Source: an uncultured Eubacteriales bacterium
GTDB taxonomy: Bacteria > Bacillota > Clostridia > Oscillospirales > Oscillospiraceae
Assembly (NCBI GenBank): GCA_934567745.1
Contig: CAKTJM010000001.1
Span: forward strand, 1-48,092
Reading direction: 5' to 3'
DNA length: 48,092 bases
This document shows positions 41,524-48,092 of this stretch, piece after piece. Each line of letters opens with the position of its first letter. The stretch's first letter is position 1. The notes beneath the pieces are model-generated. The model had not been told where the DNA came from. It made no database searches and saw only the letters and a list, made by a program, of their open reading frames with translations. The translations under genes were made by a program, and so were the position numbers.

Positions 41524-42240
41524 TCACTCTTCGACGATGGTGCCGATGGCCTCGCCGCGCACGGCCCGGACGATGTTCTCGGGGTCGGCCAGGGCGAAGA
41601 TCATGGTGGGGACGTGGTTCTCCAGGGCCAGCGAGGTGGCGGGCAGGTCCATGACCTGTAAATGCCCCGCGAGGACCTGATCGTAGCTGATGCGGTCGTA
41701 CCGGACCGCGGTGGGATCCTTATGGGGGTCGGCGCTGTAGACGCCGTCGATGTTCTTGGCGAGCAGGATGACGTCCGCCCCGATCTCGACCGCGCGCAGG
41801 ACCGCGGCGGTGTCGGTGGAGAAATAGGGGTTGCCCGTGCCGCCGCCGAAGATGACGACGGTGCCCTCGCTGAGCCAACGGTCGGCCGCGGCGTAGGAGT
41901 ACGGCTCGGTCATGCTGCCCATCGGCATGGCGGTGAGGACCTTGGCGCTCTGGCCGAGCTGCTCCAGAGTGTCCTGCACGGCGAGACAGTTGATGACGGT
42001 GGCGAGCATGCCCATGTGGTCGGCACGGCTGCGCTGCATCCGGTCGCCGCCGTCCTTGGCGCCGCGCCAGAAGTTGCCGCCGCCGACGACGATGCCGACC
42101 TGGACGCCCATGGCGGTGCAGTCCTTGACGGCCTGGCAGACCTGGCGGATGAAGGCGAAGTCGAGCCCGCGCCCGTCCTTCCCGGCCAGGGCCTCGCCAC
42201 TGCACTTGAGCAGGACGCGGCGATAGTTCGGTTTGTCCAT
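41524..42240 (-). CDS. pyrH: UMP kinase
   Basis: The protein has 238 aa of the amino-acid kinase fold and makes UDP from UMP with ATP. Motifs: YRRVLLKCSGEAL, VGIVVGGGNFWRG, ADHMGMLATVINCLAVQD, GGGTGNPYFSTDTAAVLRA and AKNIDGVYSADP. The start ATG at 42240 lies 9 nt after AAAGGA; two upstream in-frame ATGs (42264 and 42249) precede or abut that site. It is the first gene of the cluster running to polC. The usual upstream partners rpsB-tsf are not present. Confidence 0.96.
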   Translation of the reverse strand: MDKPNYRRVLLKCSGEALAGKDGRGLDFAFIRQVCQAVKDCTAMGVQVGIVVGGGNFWRGAKDGGDRMQRSRADHMGMLATVINCLAVQDTLEQLGQSAKVLTAMPMGSMTEPYSYAAADRWLSEGTVVIFGGGTGNPYFSTDTAAVLRAVEIGADVILLAKNIDGVYSADPHKDPTAVRYDRISYDQVLAGHLQVMDLPATSLALENHVPTMIFALADPENIVRAVRGEAIGTIVEE

Positions 42241-42340
42241 TCCATTCATTCCTTTCCGGGACATCTCATAGTCTTCTATATTCTAATATAAAACTCGCGG
42301 TTTGCATAGGGGGTATCCGCAAGTTTTTTCATAGACAGAC
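42241..42340 (-). promoter_or_regulatory. Gap upstream of pyrH with a weak -10-like element
   Basis: Reading the minus strand, an AT-rich stretch with TATATT/TAGAAT (about 42270-42285) lies 30-45 bp before pyrH, but I see no good -35 at 16-18 bp. The promoter of the large pyrH-polC cluster is probably here; its exact elements are unclear. Confidence 0.35.
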
Positions 42341-42342
42341 AC

Positions 42343-42430
42343 AAAAGCACCGCTGTGGGAACACGGCGGCGCGTCATGCCCTGCCTTTCCCGACAAAAGC
42401 ACCGCGCCGCTGCATTTGCAGCGGCGCGGT
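42343..42430 (-). terminator. Tandem terminators after the aldehyde dehydrogenase gene
   Basis: On the minus strand, the first hairpin is a perfect 13-bp stem (42401-42413 with 42418-42430, loop ATTT) followed by CTTTTG. A second, CCGCTGTG/CACGGCGG (42350-42357 with 42362-42369, one G.U), is followed by TTTTGTG. Both begin with the same AAAAGCACCGC context on the plus strand, which suggests a local duplication. Confidence 0.75.
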
Positions 42431-42485
42431 ATATAAGGGTGGATGTAGGGAGGGCTGGGGACGGTCAGACCGTTCCCACTCGGAC

Positions 42486-43967
42486 TCAGTGCTCGTACCA
42501 GCCGGGGGCACCCGGGGTGAGGTTGATGTTGACCTGCTTGATCTCCTGATACTCCTCCAGGCCATGGACGCCCAGCTCGCGGCCGATGCCGGACATCTTG
42601 TAGCCGCCCCAGGGAGCCTCGTTGAAGGTGGGGTTGTAGGCGTTGATCCAGGTGATGCCCGCGCGGACTTCCTTGACGACCTTGAGGGCGGTGACCAGGT
42701 CATAGGTGAAGATGCCGCCGGCCAGGCCGTAATCGGTGTCGTTGGCCATGGCGATGGCTTCGTCGACGGTCTTGAAGGTCTGGATGGTGACGACCGGCCC
42801 GAAGATCTCCTCACGGACGATGGTCATGTCGGGCGTGCAGTCGTCGAAGATGGTGGGACGCATGAAGTAGCCCTTCGCGCACTCGCCCTCGGTGTAGCGC
42901 TCGCCGCCGCAGACGAGGGTCGCGCCCTCTTCGATGCCCTTCTTGACGTAGGAGAGGATGTCGTTGAGCTGGCCTTCGCTGACGATCGGGCCCATGTCGG
43001 GGTTATCGAGCGGGTCGCCGATGGTCATGGCGTTGGCGCGCTCGGCCAGACGCTTCACGAACGCATCGTGGATGCTCTCCTCGATGATGATGCGGGAACC
43101 GGCGGAGCAGACCTCGCCCTGGTTGAAGAAGATGCCGATCATGGCCCACTCGACAGCGGCCTCGAGGTCGACGTCGGCGAAGATGATGTTGGGGGACTTG
43201 CCGCCCAGCTCCAGGCCGATCTTCTTGACGTTGGTGGCGGCGGCGCGCATGATGCTCTGGCCGACGCTGGTGGAACCGGTGAGGGTGATCATGCCGATGT
43301 CCTTATGGGAGGCGAGGGCCTCGCCCACGGAGCCGCCCGGCCCGAGGATGAGGTTGGCAGCGCCCTTGGGGATGCCGGCCTCGTCGAGGATCTCGAACAT
43401 CTTCACGTTGGACATGACGCAGTGGGAGGCGGGCTTGAAGATGATGCTGTTGCCGGCCGCCAGAGCGGGAGCGATCTTCCAGGCGCCCATCAGGAACGGG
43501 AAGTTCCAGGCGCTGATGAGGGCGACGACGCCCACGGGCTCATGGATGGTGAAGGAGTGCATCTTGCCGAAGCCCTCGTTCACGTCATAGATGCCGCCAT
43601 AGGGGGCCTTGATGAGGCCGGCATAGTAACGATAGCAGTGGATGGCGTCGTCGACGTCGCCCTCGGCCTCGCGCAGGGGCTTGCCCATGTCGGTGGACTC
43701 GATGCGGGCCAGCTCGTCGCGATACTTGTCGATCAGGTCGGCGATCTTCAGCAGGACGTCGCCTCTGGTCTGGCTGTCCATGTCGCGCCAGTCGCGGGTC
43801 TCATAGAAGGAGGTCTTCGCCGCAGCGACAGCGCGCTCGACGTCCTCGAGGTCGCTGCAAACGACCTCTGCCAGCATCTCGCCGGTCGCGGGGTTATAGG
43901 TGGGGTTGGTCTTGCCGCCAAGGCTCTCGACCCACTCGCCATTGATGTAGTTCTTGCACAGCTTCAT
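42486..43967 (-). CDS. NAD(P)-dependent aldehyde dehydrogenase, likely 4-aminobutanal dehydrogenase
   Basis: The protein has 493 aa of the classical ALDH superfamily. Motifs: ISAWNFPFLMGAWKIAPALA, FKPASHC, LTGSTSVGQSIM, the catalytic Glu in LELGGKSPNIIF, the catalytic Cys in NQGEVCSAGSR, EEIFGPVV, and the C-terminal APWGGYKMSGIGRELG. Overall it resembles betaine/aminobutyraldehyde dehydrogenases. Its position behind putrescine aminotransferase on the same strand supports oxidation of 4-aminobutanal to GABA. A 12-bp hairpin lies in the 121-bp gap between the two genes. Substrate assignment is inference from context. Confidence 0.88.
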   Translation of the reverse strand: MKLCKNYINGEWVESLGGKTNPTYNPATGEMLAEVVCSDLEDVERAVAAAKTSFYETRDWRDMDSQTRGDVLLKIADLIDKYRDELARIESTDMGKPLREAEGDVDDAIHCYRYYAGLIKAPYGGIYDVNEGFGKMHSFTIHEPVGVVALISAWNFPFLMGAWKIAPALAAGNSIIFKPASHCVMSNVKMFEILDEAGIPKGAANLILGPGGSVGEALASHKDIGMITLTGSTSVGQSIMRAAATNVKKIGLELGGKSPNIIFADVDLEAAVEWAMIGIFFNQGEVCSAGSRIIIEESIHDAFVKRLAERANAMTIGDPLDNPDMGPIVSEGQLNDILSYVKKGIEEGATLVCGGERYTEGECAKGYFMRPTIFDDCTPDMTIVREEIFGPVVTIQTFKTVDEAIAMANDTDYGLAGGIFTYDLVTALKVVKEVRAGITWINAYNPTFNEAPWGGYKMSGIGRELGVHGLEEYQEIKQVNINLTPGAPGWYEH

Positions 43968-44009
43968 ATAGGTCCCTCCTGTTTTGAAATGGTAAGGTAT
44001 CGGGATCGG

Positions 44010-44042
44010 GACACGGCCCGCCGCCTCGCAGCGGGCCGTGTC
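44010..44042 (-). other. Intercistronic hairpin between patA and the aldehyde dehydrogenase gene
   Basis: A 12-bp perfect GC-rich stem GACACGGCCCGC/GCGGGCCGTGTC (44010-44021 with 44031-44042) and a 9-nt loop carry no U-run on either strand. It may protect mRNA ends after processing, or lower expression of the second gene. Confidence 0.6.
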
Positions 44043-44088
44043 TCAGGTCCATCGTTGCTTATGTATCAGCTTGGACAGGGGCTCAGGC

Positions 44089-45474
44089 TCAGAGCTTGAA
44101 GACCTCCTTGGCCTTGGCGGCTGCCTTCTCGGTGGCGTCCAGGATCTTGGCGATCTCCTCGTCGGTCAGGGATGCGGGCGGCTCGAAGCGGATGGTCTTG
44201 GAGTTGTTCAGGGTGCCGGAGATGATGACGTGCTGGTTGTACATCTCCTTGGAGAACTCATAGCCGTACTCGTCGGCGAAGAACTCCACGGCCATCATCA
44301 GGCCCACGCCGCGGACCTCCTGGATGACGGTGGGATACTTTGCCTGGATGGCTTCCAGACCGGCCTTGATCTTGGCACCCTTCTCGCGGGCCTGGCCGGG
44401 GATGTCGTGCTTGAGCTGGAAGTCGATGGCAGCGATGGCAGCTGCGCAGCAGACGGGGTTGCCGCCGAAGGTGGTGGAGCCCAGCAGATAGGGGTTCTCG
44501 ACCAGCTCCTCGCTCCACATGGCGGGACGGCAGATGAGGCCGGTGATGGGCATGACGCCGCCGCCGAAGGCCTTGCCGAAGGTCATGATGTCGGGGACGA
44601 TGCCCTCAGCGTCGGAGCGCCACAGGGTGCCGGTACGGCCCATGCCGGTCTGGATCTCGTCGATGATGAGGATGACGTCCAGCTCGTCGCAGATGGCGCG
44701 GACTTCCTTCAGGTAACCGGCGGGCGGGATGATGACGCCGGCCTCGCCCTGGATGGGCTCCAGGACCACGGCGGCGATGGTCTCACCGACCTCGCGCAGG
44801 TTCTCGATGGCGGTGCGGATGGCGGCCGCGTTGCCGTACTCCACGTGCTGCACCTGCTGGAGCAGAGGCAGATAGGGCTGACGATAGATGCCCTTAGCGG
44901 TCAGGGAGAGGGAGCCGCCGGTCTTGCCGTGGAAGGCGTGGGTGGTGGAGATGAACCACTTGCCCTTGCTCTTGAAGCGGGCGAGCTTCATGGCGATCTC
45001 GACGGCCTCGGTGCCGCTGTTGGTGAAGAAGCACTGCTGCAGGTCGCCGGGGGTGCAGTCGGCCATGGCCTTGGCCAGATAGCCGCGCAGGGGATCGATC
45101 AGCTCCTGGGAGTGCAGGCCCTGACGGTCGAGCTGAGCCTTGACGACGTCGATGATCTCAGGCTCGCTGTGGCCGGCCACATAGATGCCGAAGCCGCCCA
45201 TGGCGTCCAGGAACTTCTCGTTATCATACAGGCCGCGGAAGTAGGAGCCGCCGTCTTCCCATTCCAGGACGGCGTTGCCCTCGGTCTCGGAAGAGACGCA
45301 CTTTCTGTAGTTGATCCAGCCGGGGCTGACGCAGGTGTTGAAGTGCTCGACGGTCTCCTTGACCATCTGGGCCTTCTCCTCCTCGGGGATCTCGTTGGCC
45401 TTCATGTGGATGAGGCGGATGACTCTGTCCAGATCGTTGACGACCTGGTCTCTGTTCTTCTCATAGTTGTACAT
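44089..45474 (-). CDS. patA: Putrescine aminotransferase (class III, PLP-dependent)
   Basis: The protein has 461 aa. It transfers an amino group from putrescine to 2-oxoglutarate, giving 4-aminobutanal. The PLP lysine lies in TFGKAFGGGVMP. The family pattern is LIIDEIQTGMGRTG; NSGTEAVEIAMKLAR and STTHAFHGKTGGSLSLT are further marks. The long N-terminal helix (MKANEIPEEEKAQMV) and overall length match E. coli PatA (YgjG) rather than shorter ornithine aminotransferases. AGGAGG lies before the ATG, and a leader of about 150 nt separates it from its promoter. Confidence 0.88.
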   Translation of the reverse strand: MYNYEKNRDQVVNDLDRVIRLIHMKANEIPEEEKAQMVKETVEHFNTCVSPGWINYRKCVSSETEGNAVLEWEDGGSYFRGLYDNEKFLDAMGGFGIYVAGHSEPEIIDVVKAQLDRQGLHSQELIDPLRGYLAKAMADCTPGDLQQCFFTNSGTEAVEIAMKLARFKSKGKWFISTTHAFHGKTGGSLSLTAKGIYRQPYLPLLQQVQHVEYGNAAAIRTAIENLREVGETIAAVVLEPIQGEAGVIIPPAGYLKEVRAICDELDVILIIDEIQTGMGRTGTLWRSDAEGIVPDIMTFGKAFGGGVMPITGLICRPAMWSEELVENPYLLGSTTFGGNPVCCAAAIAAIDFQLKHDIPGQAREKGAKIKAGLEAIQAKYPTVIQEVRGVGLMMAVEFFADEYGYEFSKEMYNQHVIISGTLNNSKTIRFEPPASLTDEEIAKILDATEKAAAKAKEVFKL

Positions 45475-45571
45475 AAAGATTTCCTCCTATAGTTCCTAAA
45501 GTTTTCCCTTCCATCCGGCTTGGCCGGGACGATGCCCACATCGCCCCCTATGTACGGACCGTCCCACTTTC

Positions 45572-45662
45572 AAAAATGACCGATCCGGTCCTTTTGCTAA
45601 GTTATGACGATCCATTTGCCAAGTATTCATCTCCATTATAGCCAAAACCGCCACATTGATAA
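45572..45662 (-). promoter_or_regulatory. patA promoter and terminator-like leader hairpin
   Basis: On the minus strand, TTATCA (45657-45662), a 16-bp spacer and TATAAT (45635-45640) form a promoter. About 45 nt into the leader a short stem GACCG/CGGTC (45578-45590) is followed by TTTTT (45572-45576), resembling an intrinsic terminator. Downstream sequence (45555-45561) can pair with the same strand instead, so an attenuation switch is possible. Confidence 0.5.
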
Positions 45663-45782
45663 TTCTTTTTTTCAAGCATTTTGTAGATATTATCATGTAT
45701 TTCTACTTGAAATTAGGTATATTATTCTCATTTCTTTTTTGTTATAATCACAAAAAATGAGGCGAATGAGGGAGGATCTTCT

Positions 45783-46556
45783 GTGCTAAAAAGAAATGGG
45801 TTCCTCATTTTCAACAACATCATCTCTGAGCTGTACCGCTGCCGCACCTATCCCGACCTCGGGCTGTATTTCCTCCCGATGCTCAAGATGCTCGTGCCCA
45901 ACCGCTATGCCAGCATCATGCGGCGGGAGGAGAAGGGGAACAAGATCCGCATGATCGATCCCCTCTGCGTCCCGGCGGAGTTCGAGACGGCCGAGCGCAA
46001 TTACATGCGCTTCGCCGACGACGATTACACCGGCTGGCTGACCCACTGCCGCGAGTCCACCATCTTCCGCGAGAGCGACCTCGTCGGCGAGCAGCAGCGC
46101 CTGCGCTCGACGATCTATCAGAAGTGCTATCAGGAATTCGACGTCTACGACTCCGTCCAATATGCGATCGTATACAGCGGGAGGCCCTTGGGCGTGTTGA
46201 GTTTGTTCCGCTGCCGGGGCGATCTGCCGTTCACGGACGATGAGCTGTTTTTGGTCAGCTCGGTCGGCACCCACCTCAACCAGCACATGTCCACCATCCT
46301 CAGCCGGATGGAGCGCGGCGGCGCCGCGCTGGGCTACGACATCCCCGCCATCGCCGCCCGGTACGGGCTGACCAACCGCGAGGCGCAGCTGCTCGAGCTG
46401 ATCGCCCGCTTCTGGGACAACCGCGAGATCGCCGAGGCGCTCAACGTCCGCGAGTCCACCCTGCAGAAGCACTATCAGAACATCTTCCAGAAATTCGGCG
46501 TCACCTCCCGCTGGGCCATCATGCGCCTGCTCCAGGAGGGCGATCCCAGGAACTGA
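45783..46556 (+). CDS. LuxR-type transcriptional regulator
   Basis: The protein has 257 aa. The C-terminal LuxR/FixJ-type helix-turn-helix is clear (about residues 193-250): YGLTNREAQLLELIARFWDN, then REIAEALNVRESTLQKHYQNI and IFQKFGVTSRWAIMRLL. The N-terminal 170 residues look like a GAF-type sensor (LGLYFLPMLKMLVPNRYASIM, VQYAIVYSGRPLGVLSLFR). The start is GTG with GGGAGG 7 nt upstream. It is divergent from patA and followed on the same strand by an antiporter; control of both is plausible but unproven. The AT-rich upstream gap has TATAAT (45743-45748) without a good -35, and GTAGA-N14-TCTAC (45683-45706), a possible activator site. Confidence 0.85.
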   Translation: MLKRNGFLIFNNIISELYRCRTYPDLGLYFLPMLKMLVPNRYASIMRREEKGNKIRMIDPLCVPAEFETAERNYMRFADDDYTGWLTHCRESTIFRESDLVGEQQRLRSTIYQKCYQEFDVYDSVQYAIVYSGRPLGVLSLFRCRGDLPFTDDELFLVSSVGTHLNQHMSTILSRMERGGAALGYDIPAIAARYGLTNREAQLLELIARFWDNREIAEALNVRESTLQKHYQNIFQKFGVTSRWAIMRLLQEGDPRN

Positions 46557-46591
46557 CCCCGTCTGACCCCCGTCTCGGCCCTCGTCCGACC

Positions 46592-46610
46592 GGGCGTCAG
46601 CCCCCTTTTT
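46592..46610 (+). terminator. Possible weak terminator after the LuxR-type gene
   Basis: A short stem GGGC/GCCC (46592-46603) is followed by CCTTTTT. It is short and could be chance. Confidence 0.35.
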
Positions 46611-46628
46611 ACCATTTAATGTAAGTCT

Positions 46629-46658
46629 TTGTGAACAAAAGAAAGCGAGTTGCGAACA
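46629..46658 (+). promoter_or_regulatory. Direct repeats upstream of the antiporter gene
   Basis: TTGTGAACA (46629-46637) and TTGCGAACA (46650-46658) are 21 bp apart, two helical turns, about 65-95 bp before the antiporter ATG. The second copy also forms an imperfect palindrome with the following GTTTCG. This could be an activator site for the LuxR-type protein encoded just upstream. No strong promoter is seen downstream. Confidence 0.45.
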
Positions 46659-46723
46659 CGTTTCGTTGCTAGATAGACACCTATTGTAAATCCCCCCTAT
46701 TTCAACAGAGAGGTGGCAAGATC

Positions 46724-48091
46724 ATGGAACTATCCTACGGTATCATCAGCATCGTCCCCGTCATCTTCCTCATCGTCGTGGCTCTGACCACGAAGCGGAC
46801 CTTCGAGTCCCTGCTGCTGGCCACGCTGCTGGCGCTGGTCATCGGCTATAAGGGAGACTGGTTCCTCGCGTTCATCGATCAGCTCCAGACCGTCGCGGCG
46901 GAAAACATCTGGGTGCTGCTGGTCGTCGGCCTGCTGGGCGGTCTGATGACCAACCTGGAGCGGTCGCGGGCCGCGCTCGGCTTCTCCGGGCTGGTGTCCA
47001 AGTTCGCCACGACGAAGAAGCGCTCCCTGTTCGCCGAGTGGGTGCTGAGCGTGCTGCTGTTCGTCGATGACTACATGAACATCATGACGACGGCGTCGAT
47101 CATGAAGCGGCTCAACGACAAGCACCGGATCCACCGAACGCTCACGGCCTATCTGATCGGCTCGACCTCGGCCCCGGTCGTGGTGCTGATCCCGCTGACC
47201 TCCTGGTCGATCTATTACATCAGCCTGATCGGCCAGACCGACGCGGTGCCGGAGGGCGGCACGGCCTTCGGCGTGTACCTGCAGGCGATCCCGTACATGT
47301 TCTACCCCATCTTCTGTCTTCTGGTGCTGATCCTGGTCATCGCGGGCATCGTCCCGCTGTTCGGGCAGATCCGCAGGTATCAGCGGCAGGCCGAGGAGAC
47401 CGGCCAGCTCTTCCCCGACGGCACCGAGCCGCCGGAGGAGATCGTGGAGGAGCGTGACCCCAACGCCAAGGACGGCGGCGTGCTCGACTTCGTGCTGCCC
47501 ATCGCCGTGCTGCTGGCGGCGACCATCTTCTTCGACACCGACGTGCTCGCCGGTGTGGTCGTGGCCCTGGTCTTCACCTGCGTCCTGTACCTGATCCGCA
47601 AGCTGTCGAAGCTCTCCGACTTCTTCGACAACATCTGGGAGGGCTTCTCCTCGATGATGTCCGTCCTCGCGCTGCTGGTCATCGCGTTCCTGTTCAAGAG
47701 CTCCTGCGAGAGCCTGGGCATGTCCGACTACATCATCACCACCGTCGCCCCGCTGATGTCGAACAAGATCCTGCCGTTCGTCATCTTCCTGGTCTCCACC
47801 GTCATGACCTTCGCCCTGGCCAACGCCTGGGGCGTGACGGCGATCATGGTCCCGCTGGTCGTGCCGCTGGCCCAGGCCATCGACGCGAGCCTGCCGCTGA
47901 CCATCGCCTCCATCTTCTCCGGCTCGGTCTTCGGTACCCAGCTGTGCTTCTACTCCGACAACGCGGTGCTCATCGCGCAGTCGACGAACATCAGCCCCCT
48001 CGACCACGTGAAGACCCAGATGCCCTTCGCCCTGTGCGCCGGGGCGCTGGCCTGTGTGGTCTACCTGGTCTACGGCTTCGTCTTCCTGTGA
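46724..48091 (+). CDS. NhaC-family sodium/proton antiporter-like transporter
   Basis: The protein has 455 aa with about 11-12 membrane helices, and the gene is complete to the end of the window. VLLVVGLLGGLMTNLERS, LLFVDDYMNIMTTASIMK, IGSTSAPVVVLIPLTSWSIYY and GSVFGTQLCFYSDNAVLIAQS are NhaC features. NhaC members exchange Na+ with H+ and some couple this to organic acids or amino acids (MleN malate/lactate, for example). Linked to putrescine genes and a LuxR-type regulator, it might export GABA or exchange polyamine products; this is inference. GAGAGGTGG lies before the ATG. Confidence 0.87.
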   Translation: MELSYGIISIVPVIFLIVVALTTKRTFESLLLATLLALVIGYKGDWFLAFIDQLQTVAAENIWVLLVVGLLGGLMTNLERSRAALGFSGLVSKFATTKKRSLFAEWVLSVLLFVDDYMNIMTTASIMKRLNDKHRIHRTLTAYLIGSTSAPVVVLIPLTSWSIYYISLIGQTDAVPEGGTAFGVYLQAIPYMFYPIFCLLVLILVIAGIVPLFGQIRRYQRQAEETGQLFPDGTEPPEEIVEERDPNAKDGGVLDFVLPIAVLLAATIFFDTDVLAGVVVALVFTCVLYLIRKLSKLSDFFDNIWEGFSSMMSVLALLVIAFLFKSSCESLGMSDYIITTVAPLMSNKILPFVIFLVSTVMTFALANAWGVTAIMVPLVVPLAQAIDASLPLTIASIFSGSVFGTQLCFYSDNAVLIAQSTNISPLDHVKTQMPFALCAGALACVVYLVYGFVFL

Positions 48092-48092
48092 G

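Noticed and set aside
45600..45665. Sigma-54 promoter upstream of patA
   Set aside because: TGGC and GGCT elements are present, but GG and GC are not at the required -24/-12 spacing; TTATCA-16-TATAAT explains the region better.
46592..46610. Strong terminator between the LuxR-type and antiporter genes
   Set aside because: Only a four-pair stem precedes the T-run, so it is listed as weak rather than relied upon to separate the genes.

Overview
The window looks like chromosome from a GC-rich member of the Clostridia, most likely a gut Oscillospiraceae/Oscillospirales-type Firmicute. Evidence read from the sequence: a Gram-positive PolC replicase, HPr kinase, the DUF512 radical-SAM-like protein next to der, the DUF177-rpmF pair, DUF1934-argS, strong AGGAGG ribosome binding sites, and consensus sigma-A promoters with 17-bp spacers in AT-richer gaps. 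No rRNA, tRNA, CRISPR array, transposase or phage gene was found; a 140-bp MITE-like element and several palindromic intergenic elements are present. The genus assignment is inference.

Layout: 177-3599, an anaerobic FAD oxidoreductase pair (GlpA-like, plus a second flavoprotein fused to DUF1667) with a RelB/RelE-type toxin-antitoxin module directly upstream. 3649-7824, a MarR-regulated heterodimeric ABC exporter. 8024-10867, an unknown gene divergent from DUF1934-argS. 10932-12807, a MerR-type regulator with two lipoproteins, one containing a duplicated domain. 12995-14737, pyruvate kinase. 14875-19368, hprK followed by a Dpp/Opp-type binding protein and two permeases but no ATPase. 19493-25012, rpmB, gpsA-plsY-der-DUF512 and rpmF-DUF177. 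25202-26173, an RluA-type pseudouridine synthase. 26255-26394, the MITE-like element. 26471-27022, a lipoprotein behind a PHO-box-like repeat array. 27174-27590, a long structured untranslated region with tandem terminators. 27611-31554, a polyamine uptake operon potA-potB-potCD in which permease and binding protein are fused. 31654-42240, polC-ispG-rseP-dxr-cdsA-uppS-frr-pyrH (transcribed from pyrH toward polC). 42486-45474, putrescine aminotransferase and aldehyde dehydrogenase. 45783-48091, a LuxR-type regulator and an NhaC-family antiporter, divergent from the putrescine genes.

How the genes fit together: most of the window is housekeeping (translation, isoprenoid and phospholipid synthesis, replication). 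The accessory theme is polyamine use: uptake by PotABCD, then putrescine to 4-aminobutanal (PatA) to GABA (aldehyde dehydrogenase), possibly with the adjacent antiporter and LuxR-type regulator. The most unusual segment is the roughly 400-nt leader before potA, which has a consensus promoter, nested long-range stems in an AT-rich patch, and two consecutive intrinsic terminators before the potA ribosome binding site. It may be a regulatory RNA or leader that I could not match to a known class.
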